A stretch of 64,000 bases of DNA from Streptomyces olivoverticillatus (GTDB lineage Bacteria > Actinomycetota > Actinomycetes > Streptomycetales > Streptomycetaceae), in the NCBI RefSeq assembly GCF_014203555.1, contig NZ_JACHJH010000002.1, positions 404,791 to 468,790 on the forward strand, in the 5' to 3' direction. Below, in pieces: positions 18,517-26,843 of this stretch. Made by a program: the position numbers and the translations under genes. The notes under the pieces are model-generated. The model searched no databases and had not been told where the DNA came from. It saw only the letters and a list, made by a program, of their open reading frames with translations. Positions within the stretch are counted from its first letter, which is position 1, and each line of letters opens with the position of its first letter.

Positions 18517-21102
18517 TCAGGCCGCCGCGTCGCGGGCCTGTGCGCGGAGCGCCCGCGACAGGTCGTCCCGCGCCTCCGCGACCAGCCGCCGCAGCGCGGG
18601 CGCGGCGTCGGGGTGGTCCCGCAGCCAGGCGTCGGTGGCCTCCAGGGTCCGCGGGTCGTCCTGCAGGGCCGGGAAGAGCCCGCGGACGATCGCCATGGCC
18701 GTCTCGATGGACCGCTTGCGCCACACGCGCTCGATCGCCTCGAAGTACCGCGGCGCGAACGGAGCGAGCAGCGCCCGCTGCCCCGGCTGGCCGAAGCCCG
18801 CGATGGTGGCCTCGGTCAGGGCGTTGGAGAGCGCGTCGGTGTTGACGACCGACGCCCACGCCGCCTCCTTGACGTCCGGCAGCGGGCGGGCCGCCAGGCA
18901 GCGCACCTGGTGCCGCTTGCCGGAGGCGGTGTGGTCGCGGGCCAGCTCGGCGGTGAGCGCCGACTCGTCGGCCGCGCCCTGGGCCGTGAGCGTGGTCAGG
19001 AACGCCCAGCGCAGCTCCTGGTCGACCTCCAGTCCGTCGATCCTCGCCGTGCCGTCGAGCAGCCCGCGCAGCAGCTGCAGATCCGACTCGGCGGTCGCGA
19101 GCTGGGCGAAGAAGCGGGCCCACGCCAGCTGGTGGCCGCTGCCCGGCTCCGCCAGCCGCAGCTCGCGCAGCGCGCTGCCGGCCAGCTCACGGGCGGCCTG
19201 CTCGCGCCGGGCCGGGGCCGCGTAGTACACGAGCGCGCTCGTGGCCCAGGTCTGGAGCATCTGCAGGACACCGATGTCGGATTCGGCGCGCGCGAAGCGC
19301 TGCACCAGCTCCAGGTAGTCGCGGGCGGGCATCAGGCCGTCGCGGGTGAGGTTCCACAGCGCCGACCAGCACAGGGCGCGGGCCAGCGGGTCGGTGAGGT
19401 CGCCGAGGTGGTTGCGCAGGGTGGCCAGCGACCCCTCGTCGAAGCGGATCTTGCAGTAGGTGAGGTCGTCGTCGTTGACCAGGATCAGCTCCGGCCGCTC
19501 GGCCCCCGCCAGTTCGGCGATCACCGTGCGCGGGCCGCTGACGTCGGCCTCGGCGCGGGCGTAGCGCACCAGCGTCCCGTCGGCCTCGCGGCGGTACAGG
19601 CCCACGGCCACGCGGTGCGGGCGCAGTTCGGGGTGCGACTCGGCGGCCTCCTGCAGGACGGCGAGCTCGGCAATGCGGCCGTCCGCGCCGTAGGTGGCCT
19701 GCGGGGTCAGCGAGTTGACGCCGGCCGTCTGCAGCCAGGACCGCGACCAGGCGGTCATGTCCCGGTCCGAGACCTCCTCCAGGACCGCCAGCAGGTCGCT
19801 CAGGCGGGTGTTGCCGTAGGCGTGGCGCTTGAAGTAGCGGCGGGCGCCCTCGAGGAAGGCGTCCTGGCCCACGTAGGCCACCAGCTGCTTGAGCACCGAG
19901 GCGCCCTTGGCGTAGGTGATGCCGTCGAAGTTGAGCTTGGCGTCCTCCAGGTCGTGGATGTCCGCCGTGACCGGGTGGGTGGAGGGCAACTGGTCGGCGC
20001 GGTAGGCCCAGGCCTTGCGCTGGTTGGCGAAGGTGACCCAGCCGTTGGTGAACCGGGTGGCCTCCACCAGGGAGAAGGAGCCCATGAAGTCGGCGAACGA
20101 CTCCTTGAGCCACAGGTCGTCCCACCACTCCATGGTCACCAGATCGCCGAACCACATGTGGGCCATCTCGTGCAGGATGGTGTTGGCCCGCCGCTCGTAG
20201 GACGACCTCGTCGTCCTGCCGCGGAAGACGTACTCCTCCCGGAAGGTCACGCAGCCCGGGTTCTCCATGGCCCCGATGTTGTACTCCGGCACGAACGACT
20301 GGTCGTACTTGCCGAAGGGGTAGGGGAAGTCGAAGTGGTCGTGGAAGAAGTCCAGCCCCTGCTTGGTGACGGTGAGGATCTCGTCGGCGTCGAAGTGCCG
20401 GGCCAGGCCCTTGCGGCACAGCGCGCTCAGCGGGATCTCCAGCGCGGTGCCGTCGGGCAGCTTGCGGCTGTAGTGGTCGCGCACGACGTGGTACGGGCCC
20501 GCGACGACGGCCGTGATGTACGTGGCGATCGGCTTGGTGGGGACGAAGCGCCGGGTGGTCGCCGTGTCGTCGCCGGGGACCGGCTCGGCCTCGCCGTCCT
20601 GCTCGCCGTTGGAGATGACCGTCCACCCGGCGGGCGCGGTCACCGAGAAGGCGAAGGGCGCCTTGAGGTCGGGCTGCTCGAAATTGGCGAAGACCCGGCG
20701 GCAGTCGGCGGGCTCGTAGTGCGTGTAGAGATAGACCTCGCCGTCCTCGGGGTCGACGAAGCGGTGCAGGCCCTCGCCGGTGCGGCTGTACGCGCAGTGG
20801 GCCTCGACCACCAGGACGTTCTCGGCGGCCAGGCCGTCCAGGGCGATCCGTGAGCCGTCGTAGACCGTCTGCGGGTCCAGCTCGCGGCCGTTGAGCGTGA
20901 CCGAGGACACCGAGGGGGCCACCAGGTCCGCGAAGCTGCCCACACCCGGCTCGGCGCAGCGGAAGCGGATGGCGGTCACCGAGCGGAAGGTGTCGCCCGC
21001 GCCCACGGCCGACCGCAGGTCCAGTGCCACGTCGTAGGCGTCCACGCTCAGCAGCCTCGCCCGGAGGCGGGCTTCTTCACGGGTCAGGTTCTCACCGGGC
21101 AC
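18517..21102 (-). CDS. Aminopeptidase N (M1 family), copy 2
   Basis: 861 aa, GTG start with GAGGGAG 7 nt upstream. Paralog of the pepN at 8485-11091, sharing the start MPGxNLTREEA and the whole M1 layout. GAMENPG, zinc site His311-Glu312-x-x-His315 and Glu334 (KESFA) are intact, so it should be active. It lacks the palindrome-encoded loop of copy 1 (this region reads GEQDGEAEPVPGDD). Divergent from the DsbA-type nitroreductase. Two active PepN-like enzymes within 13 kb suggest an old duplication with specialised substrates or regulation. Confidence 0.95.
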   Translation of the reverse strand: MPGENLTREEARLRARLLSVDAYDVALDLRSAVGAGDTFRSVTAIRFRCAEPGVGSFADLVAPSVSSVTLNGRELDPQTVYDGSRIALDGLAAENVLVVEAHCAYSRTGEGLHRFVDPEDGEVYLYTHYEPADCRRVFANFEQPDLKAPFAFSVTAPAGWTVISNGEQDGEAEPVPGDDTATTRRFVPTKPIATYITAVVAGPYHVVRDHYSRKLPDGTALEIPLSALCRKGLARHFDADEILTVTKQGLDFFHDHFDFPYPFGKYDQSFVPEYNIGAMENPGCVTFREEYVFRGRTTRSSYERRANTILHEMAHMWFGDLVTMEWWDDLWLKESFADFMGSFSLVEATRFTNGWVTFANQRKAWAYRADQLPSTHPVTADIHDLEDAKLNFDGITYAKGASVLKQLVAYVGQDAFLEGARRYFKRHAYGNTRLSDLLAVLEEVSDRDMTAWSRSWLQTAGVNSLTPQATYGADGRIAELAVLQEAAESHPELRPHRVAVGLYRREADGTLVRYARAEADVSGPRTVIAELAGAERPELILVNDDDLTYCKIRFDEGSLATLRNHLGDLTDPLARALCWSALWNLTRDGLMPARDYLELVQRFARAESDIGVLQMLQTWATSALVYYAAPARREQAARELAGSALRELRLAEPGSGHQLAWARFFAQLATAESDLQLLRGLLDGTARIDGLEVDQELRWAFLTTLTAQGAADESALTAELARDHTASGKRHQVRCLAARPLPDVKEAAWASVVNTDALSNALTEATIAGFGQPGQRALLAPFAPRYFEAIERVWRKRSIETAMAIVRGLFPALQDDPRTLEATDAWLRDHPDAAPALRRLVAEARDDLSRALRAQARDAAA

Positions 21103-21151
21103 GACGCGGCTCCCTCGTCAGTTCGGATCGTCGATTCGGATCTTTTCGACT

Positions 21152-21168
21152 CTGGTGTCGAACACCAG
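21152..21168. promoter_or_regulatory. Palindrome between pepN copy 2 and the nitroreductase gene
   Basis: CTGGTGT-CGA-ACACCAG, perfect 7-bp arms, ending on the first base of the SigR-type -35. Could be an operator for either divergent gene. Confidence 0.4.
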
Positions 21169-21194
21169 GAATCATGGCACGGGGTGCGGTTGTT
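21168..21194 (+). promoter_or_regulatory. SigR-type promoter
   Basis: GGAAT at 21168-21172, 19 nt, GTT at 21192-21194, matching the Streptomyces SigR (thiol-oxidative stress sigma factor) consensus GGAAT-N18/19-GTT. It lies 37 nt before the start codon of a nitroreductase whose mycobacterial homolog is controlled by the orthologous sigma factor SigH. Confidence 0.7.
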
Positions 21195-21231
21195 GGACCT
21201 CTTACTTGCCAGCCCTTACAAGGAGACACGC

Positions 21232-21870
21232 GTGACCACGGAGAGAGTGACCGCAGACTTCTGGTTCGACCCCGCCTGCCCCTGGGCGTGGATGACCTCC
21301 CGCTGGATGACCGAGGTGGAGAAGGTGCGCCCGGTCGACGTCCGCTGGCACGTCATGAGCCTGGGCGTGCTCAACGAGCACAAGCTCGACGAGCTGCCCG
21401 AGGACTACCGGGCGGCGATGACCACCGAGATCTGGTGGCCGGTGCGGGTGTGCATCGCGGCCGCCGAGGAGTTCGGCGACGAGGTGCTCGGCCGCCTCTA
21501 CGAGGCGCTCGGCACCCGCTTCCACAATCAGGGCCTGCCCCGCACCGAGCGGGAGACGATCGTCGCCGCCCTGGAAGACGCCGGCCTGCCGGCCCGGCTG
21601 GCGGACGCCGCCTACACCGACGCCTTCGACGGCGCCCTGCGGGCCTCGCACAAGGAGGGCATCGAGAAGGTCGGCGAGGACGTCGGCACCCCGATCATCT
21701 CCGTCCCCGGCCCGGACGGCGCGGAGGTCGCCTTCTTCGGCCCGGTCGTCACCCCCGCACCCAAGGGCGAGGCCGCGGGCCGCCTGTGGGACGGCACCCT
21801 GCTGGTCGCCGGCACGCCGGGGTTCTACGAGATCAAGAGGACTCGGACGCAGGGTCCTGTTTTCGACTGA
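21232..21870 (+). CDS. DsbA-family mycothiol-dependent nitroreductase-like protein (Rv2466c type)
   Basis: 212 aa. GTG at 21232 follows AAGGAG with 6-nt spacing; the upstream in-frame ATG at 21184 would overlap the promoter. It closely resembles M. tuberculosis Rv2466c throughout: ADFWFDPxCPW, WHVMSLGVLNE, HNQGLPR, SHKEGIEKVGEDVGTP, VAFFGPV, and the C-terminal KRTRT...FD. Rv2466c is a mycothiol-dependent reductase with a CPWC active site. Here the motif is Cys-Pro-Trp-Ala, so only the nucleophilic Cys remains and a monothiol mechanism with mycothiol is expected. A cytoplasmic role in thiol stress or electrophile reduction fits the SigR-type promoter. Confidence 0.92.
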   Translation: MTTERVTADFWFDPACPWAWMTSRWMTEVEKVRPVDVRWHVMSLGVLNEHKLDELPEDYRAAMTTEIWWPVRVCIAAAEEFGDEVLGRLYEALGTRFHNQGLPRTERETIVAALEDAGLPARLADAAYTDAFDGALRASHKEGIEKVGEDVGTPIISVPGPDGAEVAFFGPVVTPAPKGEAAGRLWDGTLLVAGTPGFYEIKRTRTQGPVFD

Positions 21871-21896
21871 GCGCTCCCAAGGGCTCGGCCGGGGGT

Positions 21897-21913
21897 CCGG
21901 GGGTTGCCCCCGG
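21897..21913 (+). terminator. Hairpin terminator after the nitroreductase gene
   Basis: 7-bp GC arms with a TTG loop, 27 nt past the stop. Confidence 0.5.
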
Positions 21914-21950
21914 GAGAAGCAGTCGGCGAGCGCTCCGGCGGAAGATTCAT

Positions 21951-21956
21951 TAATGT
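21951..21956 (+). promoter_or_regulatory. Putative -10 element of a leaderless promoter
   Basis: TAATGT ends 6 nt before the ATG at 21963; no Shine-Dalgarno present. Confidence 0.5.
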
Positions 21957-21962
21957 CCCGGT

Positions 21963-22589
21963 ATGGGCCAGACCGACCTCTCCCGGCCGCTCGGCCGTGA
22001 CGGCGGCTGGGCCGAGGCCGAGCCGCCCTGTGGCAACGCCGCTTACGCGGAGCTGCCCGTACGCCCGTACGACCTGCTGACGCTCGCCGTCTGCCGGGCG
22101 CTGCCGCCGCTGTGGGCCCTGCTGGGGCTGCGGCGGGCGGCGGGCATGCTGCGGCACTACCTGCGGGGCAGCGGTGCGCCCTACCGGGTGGACGGCGAGG
22201 CGCTGCTGGCCCTGTCGGTCGTACGGTCGGCGGCCGACGCCCAGCTGGAGCGGTGGCGGGCCGAGGCGCTGGCCCGCTGGCGGGCCGGCCCGCGCACGCC
22301 CGCCGCCTACCCCGGAGACAGCGGCTGGCGCGATGTGCTGATCACCCGCGGGGTGAGCGCCGACTGGTGGCTCGCCCTGCGCTGCGCCGAATTCCGGTTG
22401 ACGGGCACCGTCCGGGTGGACGCCGCCGGCGGCACGGTCGTGGACTACCGCTTCGCCGTGCAGAAGGCGTGGAACTTCGACCGCGGTGGCTCGGAATGCG
22501 GAATTCCGTTCACTCCGTTCGCCCGGCTGCACGAAACGGGGCTCGCGAAGGAGTTCACCGTGACGGGAGAGGCGTTCGGACACGCCTGA
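21963..22589 (+). CDS. Hypothetical protein, unknown function
   Basis: 208 aa, ATG start. I do not recognise a family. An N-terminal polar stretch is followed by a moderately hydrophobic helical region (YDLLTLAVCRALPPLWALLGL, ~residues 38-58), a charged helix (ADAQLERWRAEALARWRAG), and a C-terminal alpha/beta-looking part with WWLALRCAEFRL, VVDYRFAVQKAWNFDRGGSE and FARLHETGLAKEFTVTGEA. There is no clear signal peptide or secure membrane segment. The Trp-rich, mixed C-terminal half could be an enzyme or immunity/toxin-type fold, but nothing decides this. It lies between the nitroreductase and the Fe-SOD with its own leaderless-type -10, bounded by a 17-bp-stem terminator. Confidence 0.72.
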   Translation: MGQTDLSRPLGRDGGWAEAEPPCGNAAYAELPVRPYDLLTLAVCRALPPLWALLGLRRAAGMLRHYLRGSGAPYRVDGEALLALSVVRSAADAQLERWRAEALARWRAGPRTPAAYPGDSGWRDVLITRGVSADWWLALRCAEFRLTGTVRVDAAGGTVVDYRFAVQKAWNFDRGGSECGIPFTPFARLHETGLAKEFTVTGEAFGHA

Positions 22590-22612
22590 CGGCCTCGGCG
22601 TGCGAGGCTGAG

Positions 22613-22653
22613 GAAGAGGCCCCCGCGCGATCCGAACGCGCGGGGGCCTCTTC
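22613..22653. terminator. Bidirectional hairpin terminator
   Basis: Perfect 17-bp arms with a 7-nt loop between the hypothetical gene and the convergent sod gene. Confidence 0.85.
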
Positions 22654-22707
22654 GGCCTGCCGCGTGAAGGGTGAGAAGACGATCACGAGCAGGCGGCCTG
22701 CGGGGTG

Positions 22708-23349
22708 TTACGGCGCCAGCAGGATGCTGTTGCCCTTCGCCTTGGCGGCGGCGTAACGGGCAGCGACGTCCTGCCAGTTGACGACCTTCCACATGGCCTC
22801 GATGAAGTCCACCTTCTGGTTCTTGTACTGCAGGTAGAAGGCGTGCTCCCAGGCGTCGAAGACCAGGATCGGCACGGAGCCCTGGCCCACGTTGCCCTGG
22901 TGGTCGTAGACCTGCTCGACGATCAGGCGGCCGCTGAGCGGCTCGTAGGCGAGCACACCCCAGCCGGAGCCCTGGGTGGTGGCCGAGGCCTTGGAGAGCT
23001 GGGCCTTGAACTTGGCGAAGGAGCCGAAGGACTCGGCGACGGCGTCCGCGAGCTCGCCCACGCCGTCCTTCTCCAGGGGCTCGCCGCCGCCGTCGCCGGT
23101 CATGTTCTGCCAGTAGATGCTGTGCAGGATGTGGCCGGAGAGGTGGAAGGCCAGGCTCTTCTCCAGGCCGTTGACGGCGCCCCACTGGTCCTTGTCGCGG
23201 GCCTCGGCGAGCTGCTCCAGCGTGTCGTTGGCGCCCTTGACGTAAGCGGCGTGGTGCTTGTCGTGGTGCAGCTCGATGATCTCGGGGCTGATGACGGGGG
23301 CCAGCGCCGAGTAGTCGTACGGGAGTTCAGGAAGTGTGTAGATGGCCAT
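22708..23349 (-). CDS. sodF: Iron superoxide dismutase (Fe/Mn family)
   Basis: 213 aa, ATG with GGAGG about 8 nt upstream. Cytoplasmic enzyme converting superoxide to hydrogen peroxide and O2. Metal-ligand regions are visible: His28 in ELHHDKHH, the second His in [13 protein letters not shown], and Asp/His in DAWEHAFY. Assignment to the Fe(-Zn) SodF of Streptomyces, rather than MnSOD, rests on family resemblance and on the nickel-responsive Nur-type box just upstream. In S. coelicolor Nur represses sodF when nickel is available so that the nickel SOD takes over. Confidence 0.95.
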   Translation of the reverse strand: MAIYTLPELPYDYSALAPVISPEIIELHHDKHHAAYVKGANDTLEQLAEARDKDQWGAVNGLEKSLAFHLSGHILHSIYWQNMTGDGGGEPLEKDGVGELADAVAESFGSFAKFKAQLSKASATTQGSGWGVLAYEPLSGRLIVEQVYDHQGNVGQGSVPILVFDAWEHAFYLQYKNQKVDFIEAMWKVVNWQDVAARYAAAKAKGNSILLAP

Positions 23350-23370
23350 GCCGAGCCCTCCGACTGCTTA

Positions 23371-23387
23371 TTGCAATGAACTTGCAG
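23371..23387. promoter_or_regulatory. Nur box (nickel-responsive Fur-family operator)
   Basis: TTGCAA-N5-TTGCAG (CTGCAA-N5-TTGCAA on the gene strand), matching the published Nur consensus tTGCaa-N5-ttGCAA at all but one base. It lies 22 nt before the sodF start, where binding would block transcription. Implies repression of sodF by Nur when Ni2+ is present. Confidence 0.78.
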
Positions 23388-23449
23388 GTAGACGCTACCA
23401 GCAAGAGAGATCGGCAAGCAGGAGCGGGGCGGAACTCCGCCCAAAGACG

Positions 23450-23490
23450 GAGGCGGGGTGGGTCCCGGGACTCGGGACCCACCCCGCCTC
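23450..23490 (-). terminator. Hairpin terminator after permease 1
   Basis: Perfect 18-bp arms with a GGACT loop, 24 nt past the permease stop and upstream of the sodF promoter. Confidence 0.85.
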
Positions 23491-23513
23491 GATGAAGAGC
23501 CGGTGGCGGTGCG

Positions 23514-24929
23514 TCAGGCCTTGTCGGCCCGCATCCGCTGGCGTATGTAGCCGGTGAGCGCCAGCGCGCCCGTCAGCCCGGCCGTGAAGTACAGCTGCAC
23601 CCGGGTGTCCTGCTCGCGCAGCATCAGCGCCAGCACCCCGACGACCCCGGCCAGGGCCACCCAGGTCAGCACCGGGAAGCACCACATCCGCACGACGAGC
23701 TTCTCCGGCGCCTCGCGCTCCAGCTGCCGCCGCATCCGCATCTGGGTGACGGCGATGAAGCCCCACACCACCAGGACGGCCGCGCCCGTCATGTACAGCA
23801 GCCACTTGAAGACCGTGTTCGGCCACCAGTAGCTGAGCAGCACCGCGAAGAAGCCGAAGGCGGAGGAGGCCAGCACCGTCAGCCGGGGCACGCCGCCGCT
23901 GACCTTGCCGAGGAACTTCGGGCCCTCGCCGCGCGCCACCAGGGAGTACGACATCCGGGAGGCGCCGTAGATGTTGGCGTTCATCGCGGACAGCAGGGCG
24001 ATCAGCACGATCACGTTCATGATCTGCCCGGCGGCCGGGATGTCCAGGTAGTCCAGGACGGCGACGTAGGGGCCGTGCTTGAGGATCGAGGCGTCGTTCC
24101 AGGGGATCACGGTGACGATGACGAGCATCGAGCCGACGTAGAACAGCGCGATCCGCCACATCGCGGTGCGCACGGCCTTGGCGACGCCCTTGACCGGCTG
24201 CTCGGACTCGGCCGCGGCGATGGTCACCGTCTCCAGGCCGCCGTAGGCGAAGACCGAGGCCAGCAGGCCGACGACCAGGCCGTTGGCACCGTTGGGCAGG
24301 AAGCCGCCGTGGCCGGTGAGGTTGTCGGAGCCCGGGGCCGAGGTGCCCGGCAGCAGGCCGAGGACGGCGAGCACGCCCAGCACCAGGAAGGCGCCGATCG
24401 CGGCGATCTTCAGCGCGGCGAACCAGAACTCGAACTCGCCGAAGTTCCCGACGGCCGCCAGGTTGGTGCCGCAGAAGAGGGCCATGAAGACCAGGACCCA
24501 CATCCACGACTGTGTGGAGGGGAACCAGGAGACCATGATGGAGGCCGCGCCGATCGCCTCCACGGCGATGCCCACGCACAGCTCCACCCAGAACATCCAC
24601 CCGACCGTGAAGCCCGCCCACGGGCCGATGGCCCGCTCGGCGTGCACGGAGAAGGTGCCGGAGGCGGGGTTGGCCGCCGCCATCTCGCCCAGCATGCGCA
24701 TCACGAGCATCACCAGGAGCCCGGATATCGCATAAGCGAGGACGATCCCGGGGCCCGCGGCGGCGATGCCGGCGCCCGAGCCCACGAAGAGGCCGGCGCC
24801 GATCACGCCGCCGAGGGCGATCATCGACAGATGGCGCTGCTTGAGGCCGTGCGACAGATTGCCGTCGCCGCCTGGAGCCGCGTCGGTGACCTCGCGCTCG
24901 GGCGCGGAGGTCGCAGAAGTCCGAGTCAT
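23514..24929 (-). CDS. Amino acid permease (APC superfamily, AAT family), copy 1
   Basis: 471 aa. ATG at 24929 (MTRTSATSAP) is chosen because the conserved core begins ~30 residues later and the upstream reading is low complexity; the ribosome site is weak. Twelve predicted membrane segments. The N-terminal signature LSHGLKQRHLSMIALGGVIGAGLFVGSG and PASGTFSVHAERAIGPWAGF are typical of proton-coupled amino acid permeases of the GabP/LysP/ProY group. Substrate cannot be read from sequence. First of three close paralogs within 5.5 kb, all on this strand, each with its own upstream gap. Confidence 0.92.
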   Translation of the reverse strand: MTRTSATSAPEREVTDAAPGGDGNLSHGLKQRHLSMIALGGVIGAGLFVGSGAGIAAAGPGIVLAYAISGLLVMLVMRMLGEMAAANPASGTFSVHAERAIGPWAGFTVGWMFWVELCVGIAVEAIGAASIMVSWFPSTQSWMWVLVFMALFCGTNLAAVGNFGEFEFWFAALKIAAIGAFLVLGVLAVLGLLPGTSAPGSDNLTGHGGFLPNGANGLVVGLLASVFAYGGLETVTIAAAESEQPVKGVAKAVRTAMWRIALFYVGSMLVIVTVIPWNDASILKHGPYVAVLDYLDIPAAGQIMNVIVLIALLSAMNANIYGASRMSYSLVARGEGPKFLGKVSGGVPRLTVLASSAFGFFAVLLSYWWPNTVFKWLLYMTGAAVLVVWGFIAVTQMRMRRQLEREAPEKLVVRMWCFPVLTWVALAGVVGVLALMLREQDTRVQLYFTAGLTGALALTGYIRQRMRADKA

Positions 24930-25099
24930 GGTCGTGTACGTCCCCGTGAGGTGAGAGCCGAGAAGCTGAAAAGTTGCCTCAGTGTGGGGGTCATGTTCGC
25001 TCAGGACAACACCTGTCACACAGGTGTCCGATATTCAGACGTCCAGGTGACCGCGAGTAACTGACGATTCGGCAGAACCGAGGCATTTTCTTGGTGAAG

Positions 25100-25153
25100 G
25101 ACCTGCTTGGCGAATGCCCCGGCCTGCTGAATGACCTGCCCGGCGAATGACCG
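25100..25153. repeat. Imperfect direct repeat downstream of permease 2
   Basis: A 21-nt unit (GACCTGCyyGGCGAATG...) occurs at 25100-25120 and 25133-25153 with about three differences. It lies between permease genes 1 and 2, just after the permease 2 stop. No function assigned. Confidence 0.5.
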
Positions 25154-25159
25154 GCCGGC

Positions 25160-26557
25160 TTACTTGGCCCGGCGCAGCCGGAGTTCGCGCAGCCCCGCGA
25201 CCGCGAGCACCGCGCCCGTCGCCGCGGCCGACCACAGCAGCTGCGGCCGGGCCTCGGAGTCGGTCAGCATCAGCACCAGCACCCCGCCCATGCCGGCCAG
25301 CGCGGCCCAGGTCAGGTAGGGGAAGCACCACATCTTGAGGGTCAGCCGCTCGGGCATCTCGCGCTCGATCCGCCGCCGCAGCCGCAGCTGGGAGGCGGCG
25401 ATCAGGCCCCAGACGAACAGCAGGACCGCGCCCACCGCGTTGAGCAGATAGCGGAAGATCGAATCCGGCCACTCCAGATTGAGTATGACCGAGGCGAAAC
25501 CGAAGGCCACGGATGCCAGCACCGCCCGTCGCGGCACCCCGCCGCCGGAGACCTTGAGCAGCGTGCGCGGCGCCTCGCCGCGCTCGGCGAGCGAGAACAC
25601 CATCCGCGAGGAGCCGTAGAGGTTGGCGTTGAGCGCGGACAGCAGCGCCACGAACACCACGATGTTCATGATCTGCCCGGCCGCGGGCACCCCGAGGTGG
25701 TCCAGCACGGCCACGTACGGGCTCTGGCCGGGCTTCATCGACGTCCACGGCAGCAGCGTCACGATGACGGCCATCGAGCCCACGTAGAAGAAGAGGATGC
25801 GCCACACGGCGCTGCGCACCGCCCGGCCGACCGCGCGTGCCGGGTCGTCCGACTCGGCGGCCGCGATGGTGACGACCTCCAGGCCGCCGAAGGCGAAGAC
25901 CACGGCCAGCACGCCGGAGATCACGCCGCTCCAGCCGTTGGGCAGGAAGCCGCCCTGGCCGGTGAGGTTGGCCAGGCCCACGGCCTGGGTGTCGGGCAGC
26001 GCCCCGAAGACGGCCAGCAGGCCGAGGCCGAGGAAGAGGACGATCGCGCCGACCTTCAGCGCGGCGAACCAGAACTCGAACTCGCCGAAGTTCTTCACCG
26101 CCGCCAGGTTGGCACTGGTGAAGACGACCATGAACAGCAGCACCCAGGCCCACTGCGGCACCGACGGCAGCCAGCCGTGTGCGATCTGCGCGGCGCCGGT
26201 CGCCTCCACGGCGAGGACGACCACCAGCAGGAACCAGTACAGCCAGCCCACGGTGAAGCCGGCCCAGCGGCCCAGGGCGCGCTCGGCGTGCACCGAGAAG
26301 GCGCCGGAGGCGGGCATCGCCGCCGACAGCTCGCCCAGCATCCGCATAACCAGCATCGCGAGCGCGCCCGCGATCAGGTACGAGACGATGATGCCGGGCC
26401 CGGCGACCGCGATGCCGGCGCCCGAGCCGACGAACAGCCCGGCGCCGATCACACCGCCGAGGCCGAGCATGGTCAGGTGCCGCTGCTTGAGCCCGGCGGA
26501 CAGCGGTTCCTTCTCGCCGGCGGCCAGGGGTCCGGTGGCGGATTCAGTGTCGTGCAT
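25160..26557 (-). CDS. Amino acid permease (APC superfamily, AAT family), copy 2
   Basis: 465 aa. ATG at 26557 (MHDTESATGPL) places the conserved core (LSAGLKQRHLTMLGLGGVIGAG) at residue ~19; longer readings start in low-complexity sequence. Ribosome site weak. Twelve membrane segments. It shares SVHAERALGRWAGF, NFGEFEFWFAALK, GGFLPNG and NANLYGSSRM motifs with copies 1 and 3. Substrate unknown. Divergent from bioY across 286 nt. No hairpin terminator was found after it; the following gap holds an imperfect direct repeat. Confidence 0.92.
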   Translation of the reverse strand: MHDTESATGPLAAGEKEPLSAGLKQRHLTMLGLGGVIGAGLFVGSGAGIAVAGPGIIVSYLIAGALAMLVMRMLGELSAAMPASGAFSVHAERALGRWAGFTVGWLYWFLLVVVLAVEATGAAQIAHGWLPSVPQWAWVLLFMVVFTSANLAAVKNFGEFEFWFAALKVGAIVLFLGLGLLAVFGALPDTQAVGLANLTGQGGFLPNGWSGVISGVLAVVFAFGGLEVVTIAAAESDDPARAVGRAVRSAVWRILFFYVGSMAVIVTLLPWTSMKPGQSPYVAVLDHLGVPAAGQIMNIVVFVALLSALNANLYGSSRMVFSLAERGEAPRTLLKVSGGGVPRRAVLASVAFGFASVILNLEWPDSIFRYLLNAVGAVLLFVWGLIAASQLRLRRRIEREMPERLTLKMWCFPYLTWAALAGMGGVLVLMLTDSEARPQLLWSAAATGAVLAVAGLRELRLRRAK

Positions 26558-26843
26558 GGAGCTCGTTCTCTCGGATCCGTGCGAAGCGCGCAAGGGCGCG
26601 CAAAGGCGCAAAGGCGCAGACTGGGGTCCAGAGTCCCCCGGGCGGGGGCTCCTGGCCAAGCCGCATCGGTCCTGTCGTGACCAGCATCACGTTTCGCGGG
26701 CGCCAATCGTTCGCATCCGCGCATGCTCGCTCGGAACCCGCCAAGGCCGGCGCCGCGCGTTTGTCACTGCTGCCCCGTGCTCACCGCGTGACGCTCGGCT
26801 AACGTCGCTCTGTTCTTACTTGTCCTCACTTCGCGGAGTACCG
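26558..26843. other. 286-nt divergent intergenic region, permease 2 / bioY
   Basis: Carries a short tandem array of GCGCAAAG-type units (~26583-26620) near the permease start. No clear BirA- or BioQ-type dyad was seen before bioY. No gene supported. Confidence 0.5.

Noticed and set aside
26583..26620. CRISPR-like or satellite array from GCGCAAAG units
   Set aside because: Units are 8-9 nt, contiguous and without spacers; simple low-complexity repeat.
26558..26843. Riboswitch or BirA/BioQ operator before bioY
   Set aside because: No conserved aptamer core or clear dyad could be identified by eye.
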